A stretch of 64,000 nt of DNA from Choanephora cucurbitarum (taxonomy: Eukaryota; Mucoromycota; Mucoromycetes; Mucorales; Choanephoraceae): NCBI GenBank assembly GCA_025331435.1, contig JAIWNI010000061.1, positions 62,001 through 126,000 of the forward strand, written 5' to 3'. Shown one piece after another: positions 23,335 through 33,702 of the stretch; within the stretch, counting starts at the first letter, position 1, and every line of letters begins with the position of its first letter. A model generated the notes under the pieces. The model was not told the origin of the DNA, ran no database searches, and was given only the letters and a program-made list of their open reading frames with translations. The position numbers and the translations under genes are program-made.

Positions 23335-24499
23335 AGACAAGTCACAGATCCTTTGCTTTCGTACATAAACATATACGCTATATAGTATTCTTAAGATTTT
23401 TAGAGCATAGTATGTTAAAATGAGTGAGAGGGTATAGAGAAGCGTATTTTGATTTCTAAAGAAAGAAAGCAAGTGAGAGTAGGGAATATTCTAATGTGTT
23501 CTGTCAATAACCATATAAATGAGTTATCACCGAAGGAACAATAAAGAAGGAAGTCAAGGATAGATTTGCAGTCTAATTTGATTTTGGATCGTTTCTTCAA
23601 TAAAATGCATATTGAAATAAGGCATTTTTTTTTCATATGCTTCCAAATGTTCAATTGGATCAACACAAGCTATTCTATACAAAAAAAGGGGGGATCTATA
23701 CAGAAGACCTTCTACTGCTATGATCATTTACTGGATAGCAAAAAAAAGAGAGAAACATTAAATTCGATTGACCAATCAAATCAGTTATTTGTCATAGTCT
23801 AATTCAGGACTACATGGTCTATTGTTCTGAAAAGGCCCCATAAGGTAACATTGTAGACTCATTATATTTACACTTATCATTTTTGGAAATGATAGGCAAA
23901 AGTGAAAATGATCAAATCAACAGGGTCATTGTGATCATTCTATTGAATTTAGACGGAAGCCCAATAGATGTTTATACTTGATGATGGCTGGCGGGAGGGG
24001 GGGGGCATTCAATTAGTCCCTCTTATTTGTTTAATGCATGAACAAGAACTCTGCAACCAAATTAAAAGGTGCATGTTGTGTAACATCTTTATGCACACGT
24101 TTTTCTCTTCTTGTTAAGTGATCATCAGAGAAATTCTAGATCGCATTGAGCATGATCCTATAGAGGTTAGCATCATTTATATTTAATCAGCCTAATTTGT
24201 GATAAGCGACATATCAGAAGAATAGCCTAAAATAGGCAATGTTTTTACTGCCCTCAAATCAAGCCCGAGATTATCCTATAGGACAATGGAAGGAGGAACA
24301 CTCAATTGAGAGTTGTAGTGTTTGATGCATGGTATATGTTTATTAAAGGGAGAAATCAGGCTTTGGTTTGTTTACCTTTAAGATCTCTGATAACTTTATT
24401 TCCATATGAATATTTGATAACAATAAAAAAAAATATGCCCAGAAGTGCTAAATTGACTTGGCGTAAAAGTAACGACTTATTTGCACTTTTATAATCTAA
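23335..24499. other. intergenic region, left edge of the transposon island
   Basis: No gene recognised. The stretch includes a run of ten or more G residues near 23996-24005, unusual in this AT-rich sequence. Short open stretches at 23415-23802 and 24306-24670 have no domain. Confidence 0.4.
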
Positions 24500-24955
24500 A
24501 ACCAATGAGTAGCTTCTTTTTACGAAGACGGACTTGACAACCTCTGCAACGAACGAGGAGAGAAAGCCTATGATCCTATGGAAGGCATTTTGACTGATGT
24601 CAGCTATCCTAACATTGTTCTCGAGAACATTACCAGTAGAGAAAAGTATTTGAGTGCTAAGCGTCCCCAAAAATCTCGTGAACCAACTTCAACAAAGAAG
24701 CAGTTGAAGCATGAAGAAGTGAAACAATTCACCTCTTACAAGAACTACAATGCTCTAACAAAAGAAACTTACATTGATCGCATGCTTGAGTAGCCAGTGG
24801 AGCGAGGTGTTGTAAGTAGAGTTGCGAGATACTTGAATATCAATTAACTTATGGCCTTGAGGTGGTGGCACCTTTACAGTAAAACCGAGGAAGTTGCTTA
24901 TAAGAAGTTAGAACAGAACGCTAGACGAAAAAAGATGATCTTGAATCCCTAAAAA
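24500..24955 (+). pseudogene. degenerate transposase N-terminal (helix-turn-helix) fragment
   Basis: The plus-strand reading carries a block resembling the helix-turn-helix N-terminus of DDE transposases common in Mucoromycota: YNALTKETYIDRMLE, stop, PVERGVVSRVARYLNIN, stop, LRWWHLYSKTEEVAYKKLEQN. In such proteins this order (recognition helix, then a WW..Y..T.EV.YKK block) precedes a DDE catalytic core; here the core is missing. At least three in-frame stops make it a relic. Recognition is from general knowledge of the pattern. Confidence 0.45.
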
Positions 24956-25056
24956 TGCCTACTTTGCACAACAAACAATCTATCTGCTGGGTTTTTTTAT
25001 TTTTGCAAATGGACAGTCATATTTAGATCCACACAAGGTTACAAACACTATGCAAT

Positions 25057-27140
25057 GACCAACAATGCGCACTGGTAAAGACATTCAGAGATTTTTGGGA
25101 TTAGTTAACTATTTCAGAGATTATGTCCCAAAAAATAGCAGTGTTGACAGCACCCTTAGATGGCTTGCGCAGTCATCCAGATCCGTTAGGCTCAGCATGG
25201 ACAAGTGCACATGATATAGCCTTCCATGAGCTTAAGCAGGCATTGATACATGCACCCATCTTGCAACCTCCAAACTTGGACTTGCCATTCCAAGTCGCCA
25301 TTGATGCCTCAGATGTTGGTATTGGCGCAGCACTTTATCAAGAGGCAGTTTCCTCCAAAAAGTTGCACTACATAGAGTTTATGGCCAGGTCATTGACTAA
25401 GTCAGAGCGCAATTATGGCACAACCAAACGTGAGCTTTTAGCAATAGTCTTTGCATTATAAGAATTAAACACTTACTTATGGGGACGTCATTTTACGCTA
25501 CACACAGACCATAAGACCTTGATCTTCATTCGCATACAGAAAGAGTTGAACGCCATATTGACAAACTGGCTGGAAACTATACTGAACTACGACTTTACCG
25601 TGGTTCATTTATCAGGTATGGACAATGTCTTACCAGATTCTTTGTCACGCCTTTTCTCAGCAAGGAAAGAGCTAGGGGAGATAATATGGATAAGATGCAC
25701 CCCCACATACTATGCGTCCGTGAACAATGACAACGTAGCTAGAGGAGCTAGCGCAGAGCACCCTAAAGATAATATGGTTGGACCTCCAACTGAGGCAGAA
25801 AGATCAGATATATTAGAAAAAGCTTATTTATTTGGGCATTTTGGAGCAGAAGCAATGGCTAAGGCAGTACACAACAACGGTATGCACTGGCCGAGATTAA
25901 GGGAGCAAGCACTCATGGTAGTTAAGAAATGCGCCCAATGTGAAAAGTTCACTATTGTCAAGACAGGTTACAATCCACACAAGCCAGTTTATTTATCCTT
26001 ACCAGGTGATCACTGGGCTATAGACTTGGCAGGGCCGTTACTTTTGATAAAAAGAAATAACAAATACATGTTAGCCATAATTGACATATGCACTCGCTTT
26101 GTGATGTTGAGACTGATACCCAACAAGGCAGCAGAAGCTGTGGTACAAGTCTTAAATTCCAGTATTTTGCGATTATGGTATTCCTAAAATACTGAAAGCA
26201 GACAATGGTAAAGAGTTTGCGAATCAAGTCATGCAAAGGTTCAAAACTAAGGTAGGATTTAATCACAAATCAATCACCCCTTACTACCCTCAATCCAATG
26301 GCGCAGCTGAAAGAACTGTAGGCACAGCCATGAACGTTATCAAGAAAGTTGTCGAAGGAGTATCAGACGAATGGATCTATTTATTTGCTCTGTACAACGT
26401 TCAATCAATAACAATGTCTCAAACAGATTAGGCAACTACACCCTTTAACATCATGTTTGGAAGAAGGTTGAATGACTTCGAAAATTATGAAGAAGAAACA
26501 GGTTACTCAAAGGATCAAGGATCTACAAGAGATACTGTTTCCAGCCATACAGAAAAAGACCAAATAATCTATCAAAGCTCAAAAAGGAAAACTCGACAGA
26601 ACACATACTCATGGAGACATACCAGTAAACAGCCTGGTACGTCTGAAGGTACATCCAAATTTCAGAGCAAAGATGAATCCCGTGTACGAAGGACCATAAA
26701 CAGTCATCAGAAAGACGCAGAATGGAACGTATGTCTTAAGAGACACAACGGGTGAAATATTGCCAAACAGCGTTACAGTTCCGCAACTAAAACCAATGGT
26801 GAGCGATTATGTTTTAGACCCCAACAGTAACAAAGAATTGGAAGCTATCTTGAACCATTATTTAGATCCTGACACAAACAAATATAGTTATTTTGTGAAA
26901 TGGCTCAATACTGATAAATCATACAATCAATCGGTTGTTTCAAATGACTTCTATTCGCAAGACATTATTCAAGAATATTGGAGCAATGCAAAACCAAAAG
27001 TCAAAGCAACACAGTTGTCAACAAAAAGACAAGTCAAAGAGGAAGACAAAGAAACCACAAATACAATGGCACTTCTTAAAATAGTACCCCAACAAAAGAA
27101 AAAGAGCGATAGCAAAAAAGATCAAAGAGCAAAGGCCTAG
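25057..27140 (+). pseudogene. Ty3/gypsy chromovirus remnant (RT end, RNase H, integrase, chromodomain)
   Basis: Broken 3' half of a pol gene. In order: the end of the RT thumb (GKDIQRFLGLVNYFRDYVP), frameshift near 25130, RNase H (FQVAIDASDVGIGAALY, RNYGTTKRELLAIVFAL, stop at 25459, FTLHTDHKTL, VLPDSLSRLF), integrase zinc region (HFGAEAMAKAVH...CAQCEKF), integrase core (GDHWAIDLAGP, a frameshift, LKADNGKEFA, PYYPQSNGAAERTVG), another stop at 26429, and a C-terminal chromodomain (LEAILNHYLD...YSYFVKW...IIQEYW). The chromodomain sets it apart from the 53-63 kb element. Gag, protease, most of RT and LTRs were not found. Several independent stops and frameshifts show it is long dead. Confidence 0.85.
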
Positions 27141-27346
27141 ATCCTGATAAATGTTACTCTACAACACTATCAAAAGATTAATTGGGGTAATGTAGTAATG
27201 ACCACATTCAATTCTTTATGCACTTAGAAGTCCGACTACATTATAAAGAGCCTTTTTATCGCGTTTAACACTTTTTCTCTTAACCTAATAAACACAGCCC
27301 TTATTTTTGTCTCGTTAACTTTCCAGTTCAGATTTTCACATCCGAA

Positions 27347-27760
27347 ATGAATACAATAAGACTCAACACGTTTTACATTGGTTCTAAAGGTAAATTACAA
27401 CCAAACGCGACTCCGCAGCGCGCTGACTTCCTGCGCGATAACTCCATTGCTGGTCATTCTCTCAAAGAATTTGTTTCCAGTCATGAAGATCTGATTGTAT
27501 CAACCAACATTTACAATTCATGGGATAAGTTGTGAGCAACCTGAATCAAAAGATATAAGGAAGCATCCAAGAAAGAAAAGAAAGTCGACAATGCTAGCGA
27601 AAATGCATTGTGTAGAATAGAAAACGAAGTCTGGAAGCAGCTGTACCAGACAACCGTAAGTATTGCTGCATACTATCTAGCAAACTCTTTTGCTTATACA
27701 CCGGCACAAGATTGGTTCGTTGGTGTCGAAAAAAGTCGCCCATATAAATAACTCCGCTAA
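27347..27760 (+). pseudogene. truncated second copy of the 40749-42673 gene family
   Basis: Copy of the N-terminal part of the gene at 40749-42673, about 85-90% alike by eye. Shared blocks are FYIGSKGKLQ, SLKEFVS, HEDLIVSTNIYNSW, KRYKEA, KKEKKVDNAS and VWKQLYQTT. Relative to that gene it lacks eight codons after TPQRA, has a nonsense codon after IYNSWDKL (TTG TGA where the other copy reads TTG AGA), keeps the first intron's 5' part, and has a deletion joining GG to GG (about 31 nt) that removes the acceptor. After about 27720 it reads into sequence resembling the end of the Tc1-like element at 35189. All downstream exons are missing. Confidence 0.8.
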
Positions 27761-28188
27761 GTCGACTCTGTTGTAAGCAGTCTATCCACCAGATACATTC
27801 TCCCGACTCTCATCGAAAATTGTATGATTGTAAAAATCCATGAAACAACAAGTGCTCACAAGGCCGTTATTTGTTTGTGAGAAAACGTATGTCTTTCGTA
27901 CAACGCCATTTCTTTATAAATTACATTTGTCAACAACTACAATAAAAATCATCTTTTTCATCCCCATAATTTTATATTTTACTTTAATTCTTTAGAGAGA
28001 TAGAGATATATCTATTGTTGTGACCGGGCCTTTTGTACCTATTGTCTTTATAAATTCCTCTAGTCGTTACTTTTCTTGACTATAATCCAACAACCCTATC
28101 GACTTAGGAGTGCTAGATAATTCGAAACTTAAGGGGATAAAAAGGCGCTGCTTTATTAAAGTTATGTGATCAAACATTTATAAAAGTG

Positions 28189-28213
28189 TAGGGTATTATC
28201 ATGTAATACCCTA
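28189..28213. repeat. perfect 10-bp-stem hairpin
   Basis: TAGGGTATTA, a 5-nt loop TCATG, then TAATACCCTA. It lies 58 bp outside the intact Tc1 element, in an otherwise gene-free 500-bp interval (27761-28270). It may be a remnant of a transposon end or a transcriptional hairpin; nothing ties it to a gene. Confidence 0.5.
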
Positions 28214-28270
28214 ACACATCCTACACATATTTGACCTGTGTGTTCACTAAAATTTCTATATGTTCTTGTA

Positions 28271-29597
28271 CAGTGACCTATCAAAAAAATCAAGAATTTT
28301 TTTTAATATCCGCAAAATCACAATCATCATGTCTTGGTCTTTGTCCACTAACAATCACTTTTTAACCCTCTAAGACCTCCAAACCTACACAATACAATCA
28401 GAAAACCGTTATAAATATAAATAATTACTTTTTTCTGTAAAAATAGAGAGTTTATTATAATAAAAATACATTAATAGGGGGTAGGCCCCCCTTTATTTCT
28501 TATGACTAGTTTAAGTCTTTGAGACATGCTTGCAACAAGACGGTCCCAGTCCTTTGGCTGAAGTTCGTTCCAGATCTTTTGCAAGCATGCCTTGTGTTCA
28601 TCCATGGTTTTGAAGCGGCCTTGCTTGCTTGCCTGGGCCTGCACACGCCGTTTCATAATCATCCATAAATTTTCGATTGGATTCAAATCCGGCGATTGTG
28701 CAGGCCAGCCTAGCACATCAAGGCCCTTCTCTGTCTTCCATTCCTTGGCAATTTTAGATCTATGGACTGGAGCCCCATCTTCCATCAACACGAGACCCTG
28801 CTCCAATCCATAAAATCTTGTCAGAGGACCTTCGTAGATGGACGATACGAATCCAGGTCCCCTTCGTTCTTCATCGCCAAGGAAGTGCAAGTCTGACTTC
28901 TTACCAGACCTTATAGCACCCCAGACCATCAAGGAGGATCTACCACTCTTGAAGCTGGGTGCAAGACAGCCCTCCAGGTACTTCTCGGTTGTCAGGCGCC
29001 AAACCTTCGCCACGGCAGAATTCTTGCCATTTTCGAATGAACTTTCATCGGTCCAAATTACCTTCTTCCAGTCTTCCACTGTCCAGCTCTTATATTTTTT
29101 AGCAAAATCAAGTCTTCTCTTTCGATGCATGATGGAAAGAAAAGGCTTCTTCTGAGCAACTCGGTTGCGATACCCCATTTTGTGCAAGGCACGACGGACT
29201 GTGCATACACTGACGGCCTTGGGCAAGGAAGCAGCCAATTCAGCCAATGTTGCTCTTCTATTGTAGTTTACCTCCCTGACAAGAGCACGAATCATTCTGG
29301 GAGTCATCTCAGTCTTTCTACCTGATCCTTTAGCACGATTTGTGGTATCACGCGAAATTCCTCTGCTTAAAATTCCATACACCGTTTTCACATTCACGCT
29401 TGTTAGGTGTGCAATTCTCTTGGGTTTGAGGTCTAACTTGTACAGTTCGAAGATAAAGGCTTTTCTTTCTTCAGTTACGTGTTTTTTAGCAGACATTTTA
29501 TTATATAAAAGAGATAAAGGGGTACATTCATTTCATGCATGCTCAAGATATTTATGCGGATATTAAAAAAATTCTTGATTTTTTTGATAGGTCACTG
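28271..29597 (-). mobile_element. intact Tc1/mariner-type DNA transposon, 1327 bp
   Basis: Terminal inverted repeats of 43-44 bp at 28271-28314 and 29555-29597 begin CAGTGACCTATC and differ only by one T in a homopolymer. The element is flanked on both sides by TA (28269-28270 and 29598-29599), the duplicated target of the superfamily. It contains one full-length transposase gene and nothing else. Near-identical ends and an unbroken ORF suggest a recent, possibly still mobile insertion. Confidence 0.95.
28471..29496 (-). CDS. Tc1-family transposase, complete
   Basis: A 341-aa cut-and-paste transposase. Residues 1-110 form two helix-turn-helix units (ERKAFIFELYKLDLKPKRIAHL, then ATLAELAASLP...VCTVRRALHKMGY) that bind the terminal repeats. 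The catalytic DDE core is intact: Asp in VIWTDESSF, Asp in VLMEDGAPVH, and Glu in SPDLNPIENLW, 34 residues after the second Asp (DD34E). The C-terminus GGPTPY is typical of fungal members of the family. No intron and no frame damage are seen. The gene runs on the minus strand, filling most of the element, with about 100 bp to the right repeat and 200 bp to the left. Confidence 0.95.
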   Translation of the reverse strand: MSAKKHVTEERKAFIFELYKLDLKPKRIAHLTSVNVKTVYGILSRGISRDTTNRAKGSGRKTEMTPRMIRALVREVNYNRRATLAELAASLPKAVSVCTVRRALHKMGYRNRVAQKKPFLSIMHRKRRLDFAKKYKSWTVEDWKKVIWTDESSFENGKNSAVAKVWRLTTEKYLEGCLAPSFKSGRSSLMVWGAIRSGKKSDLHFLGDEERRGPGFVSSIYEGPLTRFYGLEQGLVLMEDGAPVHRSKIAKEWKTEKGLDVLGWPAQSPDLNPIENLWMIMKRRVQAQASKQGRFKTMDEHKACLQKIWNELQPKDWDRLVASMSQRLKLVIRNKGGPTPY

Positions 29598-29599
29598 TA

Positions 29600-30166
29600 C
29601 TTGAGGTGGGTAGTAGACGGAGCTAGAATATACAATTCCTAACTTTCACCGCATAACACTATAAGAATTTCGGAGTTCAATAAGGCATTAAAGTCACCCT
29701 ACAACAACTCGACTTGTAACTGCAGTTATTTGTGACCACTTTACCAAATAAATTCAGTTATTTGCTATTCAAGTCGTCTACATATGAATAAATAACTCTC
29801 TGTATCACCAGTGTTATTAATGCAGATCACAGATGTATATTTGACCCATAATGCCCGGATTGGTACCTCACTTTATTATTCCGATATTACTTACTGTTTT
29901 TAGGGATACAGCTTTAACTAGAATGACACAGTTGACCTTTGTCTAACTGACTTGAAAGTAATCTTGCAGTATATTGATTTTTTTCTCAGTTTAAAAAATA
30001 AGTAAGAAGATATCATATATGCAATCATATCAAATTTGGAATGCGTTGGAAGTATAAAACTTTATTTAAGTGCTTTTAGTAATAAAAGATAAATGTCGTT
30101 GAGCTTTTTTGATAAACATAAGTTTATGGTTTTTTGCCTAGATAGCCACGTTTAAGACCAGTTCTG
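29600..30166. other. spacer between Tc1 element and Crypton
   Basis: About 570 bp of AT-rich DNA. No gene, repeat or terminal motif was recognised. The Crypton's left boundary should lie here but cannot be placed without its termini. Confidence 0.35.
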
Positions 30167-32817
30167 CTAGGCGAAGAATTCATCAAGATATTCAGATATA
30201 TAGTGGAGGGACAAGGAGATATCATTGCTGCGAGTTCTCTTTTGATCTAAAATTTGTAAGGCTTGATCTTTAGTATAGTTGGTTGACTGTATAAAGCGTT
30301 CAATTCTTATAATGATGTTATGTCTACGTTGGTAGAACTTTGAATCGCTGGGTGTTCCTCTCCACCTTTTTACGCCATATACTTCGTCAAGCTTGCAGAC
30401 GGAGTGATGACCTGGAAGGCCGTCAAACCAGAGACGCCAAAGAGCAGACAAAGTTTTGATATTTCTAGATGCTTTGATGTTGAGCTCTAAAGAGCCGGAG
30501 GGGACAGGAGCAGTTTGTACTGAATGAGAGGCTGGAGCAGTTTGAGTTGGTTGAGGAGCTGTAATGGTTACAGAGCTTGATATGGGAGTTGAGGGGGAGG
30601 ACTCGGTTTGAAGGACGGGGGGATCGGAGGTAACAGATGGTATTGTGATGTTTGAAGAAAGTGATGTGGAGGACAGCTCTGCTTGTTGAGAAGGCTCTTG
30701 CATATTTAAGTGAACATTGAGGGTGGCACCTTCACTGACAATTCTGTTCCACTGTTGCATCATTGAATGAGCTTGAGTGTTTACTTGCAGGAAGGGCTCA
30801 AGCTGTTGGAATACTGCTGCAGGAAATGCTTGGAAGCCTTGTACTAATGTTGTGAGTGATTGTATTTGCGATGCCAAGACAGAGGTTTGGTTTTTCAAAT
30901 CTTGAAGATGAGTTTCCACCTGAGGCATTGCTCGTCTTAATAAAAGATCTGCAGGCTCTTCGGTTGTTTCCAATGCAGCTTTCAATTGACTAAAGTAAGA
31001 AAAGATTAATATATCAAACAAAGAAACTAAGATAAACTTATTTACCTTTCAAACTGCAAATACAATTCGTCTTGAAAAAGAGGATCATTCCAAAGAAAGT
31101 GATTAGGAAACACCTTTTTCATCACTACAGAGTCTTGAAGAAAGACTATGCGCAATTGCACGAGAAGCTGCAGGAAGCCATCAGCAGCAGTTGATGATTC
31201 GGCTACCTCACCCTTTGCTAATCTATCAAGCCAGCCATCGACATACGGGTACACCTTCTTGCACAAGTCTTCAGAGGGAGCGATGGTAGCACGAACCAAA
31301 TAGAATTGTCCTGCCTCAGAGGTGAAGCCAGCCAGAGTTCTGAGAGCCTCTCTTGGCAAGTGGGTCAGATAATTGTTTGTCAAAGCAGAGTTGTTCCAAC
31401 GACCTAAACGACGGATAGCCGCTTCACTAGTCCCAAGCATTTCCGCCATTCGTGAGCCAGACCCTCTCATTGCATGAGTCTTTGCTTTACTATGGAGACC
31501 CACAGCCTTGAAAGCATCCTTGATAGAGCGCAAGTGGTGATCGTAGGAAATGGCCATTTTAGAACTTTGTCTTGATCGCGTCAACTTGATGTCAAACCAG
31601 TCTCTATTTTCATTGAACTCTGGAAAGGGTTCAGCATGAACATGCCATCTGGAGAAAAGGTAGAATGAAAGCATCATTTGGGCACAGATGCGAACATTGT
31701 TGTTGCGAAGACAAGCAGCGAATTCCAAACGGCCTTCCTGGTTGGTTTTTCCTTGCTTTAAGACCATAACCAAAGCATAACAAGGTGTGATGCCTTCATT
31801 TTCAAGTAACATGGATTGAAGATCAGGAAACTCCATCATACGAAGACTTTCGCTACGAAGCAAGCCATAATGCTGCAAAAGAAAAGTAACGCCGTTAAGA
31901 AGATCCTCTTGAGTGTTCTTCTCAAAATAGTATTGCACGAGCTTTTCCATTTCAGCAGTGATAGAATAACAATCAGCAACGGTACCAACACCACGGTCGA
32001 CATAGCTTTCTTGACGATGTTTTTGCTGTTCGCCCTCAAGAAGACGCGAAAGCGCTTCTACAAGCTTACCACGAGGATGAGGGCGATGACTATGGGGGTC
32101 GGCAAGTGCTTGTTCGTTGTACAAGTCAACTACAGCAGCAATTTACATTTTGACTGTAGCAAGACCGACACGTCTATTAGGGGCACCTATGACTACATGG
32201 CTTTGCATTTCAAGAGCTAATTCATCGTTTTCAAAGGCTGTAGTTGCAATATCTTCCGGATGAACGAGATCAGAGTCAGAGGGTAACAAGGTGGTTGTAT
32301 CTTGAGAAACAGCAGGAGCTTCTTCAGAGCTTTCCAAAGATCTACTTCTCTTTGTTCCCTTCCTATTTTAGATAGACACATTAGGATGTTTGGTGAGTAT
32401 AAGTTGTAACCTTACTTACATTTTGTATTCTCGATTGACAACCTATATTTAAGCCGAGTGAGAAACTAATTGAGTGAAGCTTATTGTATATATGAAGTAC
32501 CTGAGTCAACAAAAAGAAATGCAACTTTCGGTCATCGATGATTTCATTCAAAGGACCAGGAGGACAGTGGGTATGGCACCATCTCAAAAATTCCTTTTTC
32601 TTTGACTCATAAGATTTGATGGTATTCTTGGGTCTGTTGTTTCTGGCTTTTTCTGCAGTGTCTTGTGCAGCAGCTTCAACACCTTGAGCATATGCATAAT
32701 GTTGATTCATAGCTTGAGCATAATCAGTTTGAACAGTTGGCAAAGGAGCAAAGTGCTGTTGATCGTCACGAAAAGTACTGCTAGATGCATAGGGTTGTCT
32801 GATTTGGTTTCTGTTGT
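30167..32817 (-). pseudogene. Crypton tyrosine-recombinase transposon gene with GCR1_C domain, one nonsense codon
   Basis: Four exons are resolved on the minus strand (32501-32817, 32420-32442, 31046-32362, 30167-30989), with introns of 58, 57 and 56 nt; the exon with the start codon was not found. Exon 1 has the SAM-like N-terminus (NTIKSYESKKKEFLRWC). The recombinase shows Arg in GLLRSESLRMMEF, His-x-x-Arg in KTHAMRGSGS, Trp in LGRWNNS and the nucleophile Tyr in NNYLTHLP. The last exon encodes a coiled-coil-like stretch, a Ser/Thr/Pro-rich linker and a GCR1_C DNA-binding domain (TLSALWRLWFDGLPGH, KRWRGTPSDSKFYQRR). One in-frame TAA at 32143-32145 (between LATVKM and IAAVVDLYNEQ) interrupts it. 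Cryptons move by site-specific recombination of a circular intermediate. Otherwise the gene is well preserved, so loss was recent. Confidence 0.88.
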
Positions 32818-33049
32818 CTAAGTTTCGTTAAATAGTTTACATGTCAGCCCTTAAATGATTCGATCGAAAATAAAAAGAGAATACAATACTGCTAGGTCTA
32901 GTCGTTTTGTCAATTGGCAATAAGAAGTGCTGTTAAAGTATGATATTTGATAGCTTCTGATCAAAACTTTAAGACTTTATATACTTTTCGAACCGCTCAA
33001 TGGATCGTGTAGTTCTCATTTGTATTAATGTCATCTCATCATTTCTAAT

Positions 33050-33270
33050 GCATTAATGTCACCTCATCATTTCAAATAAACTGATGTTATTTCATTAAAA
33101 AGTGACCCATGTATCTCTTATTGCATTAGTGTCATCTCGTCATTTTAAATACATTGATGTTGATCCATTGAACAATGGACTATGTACTACCTCTCTGCAT
33201 TAATGTCACCTCTTCATTTCAGGTGCATTGATGTTATTTTATTGAGCAATTAATCAATAGTGTAGTATGT
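33050..33270. repeat. minisatellite, three 73-74-bp units plus partial copy
   Basis: Units begin with GCATTAATGTCACCTC at 33050, with GCATTAGTGTCATCTC at 33123 and with GCATTAATGTCACCTC at 33197, spaced 73 and 74 bp; a partial unit precedes at about 33022. Each unit contains two related half-motifs (ATTAATGTCA...TCATTT and TTGATGTTATT). Divergence between units is roughly 20% by eye. It lies between the Crypton and the Harbinger fragment in DNA without genes. Confidence 0.7.
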
Positions 33271-33388
33271 AATTCCGCTTAATGGATTATTTGATTTAAG
33301 TCCGCTTAAGGCTGGCGACCCAAGTCGGCGACTCAGCTATAGCCGACATAGATAATCATAAAATATCAACTACTTTTTACCATTCAAA

Positions 33389-33702
33389 ATGAACAAGCAA
33401 AACGAATTTGCCAAAGAATTTATCATGTTTAGATTCAGATGAATGAGGCTTTATTCAAGTATAAATTGGCCATCAACAATGCCAAAAAGCGATCGTTAAA
33501 AGACGACAGTTCCGATAGAATCGGATCAGTTCCTAGTCGAGAACCTATCCGTCACAATAGAGTTGAATTTGATAGAAGACTCAGCGAAGACTATTTCAAT
33601 ACCCCGTGCCGATACACCGCTGAAGTATTCCCAAGACACTTCAGAATGTCAAAGGATCTCTTCTTGAGAATTGAAACAGGTATGTTGGACGCAAACCCCT
33701 AA
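33389..33702 (+). pseudogene. Harbinger-type transposase N-terminal fragment
   Basis: Reads MNKQNEFAKEFIMF, a frameshift, then MNEALFKYKLAINNAKKR, and then a segment with the pattern RHNRVEFDRRLSEDYF...YTAEVFPRHFRMSKDLFLRIE. The last part matches the start of the PIF/Harbinger-like plant-transposon-type transposases (RLxxDYF...FRRRFRMSRxLFLRI). The catalytic DDE half is missing: after GMLDANP the frame closes. One frameshift near 33440 and the truncation make it non-functional. Confidence 0.6.

Noticed and set aside
33050..33270. CRISPR-like periodicity
   Set aside because: Units are contiguous, diverged 73-74-bp minisatellite copies without constant repeats and unique spacers; the genome is eukaryotic.
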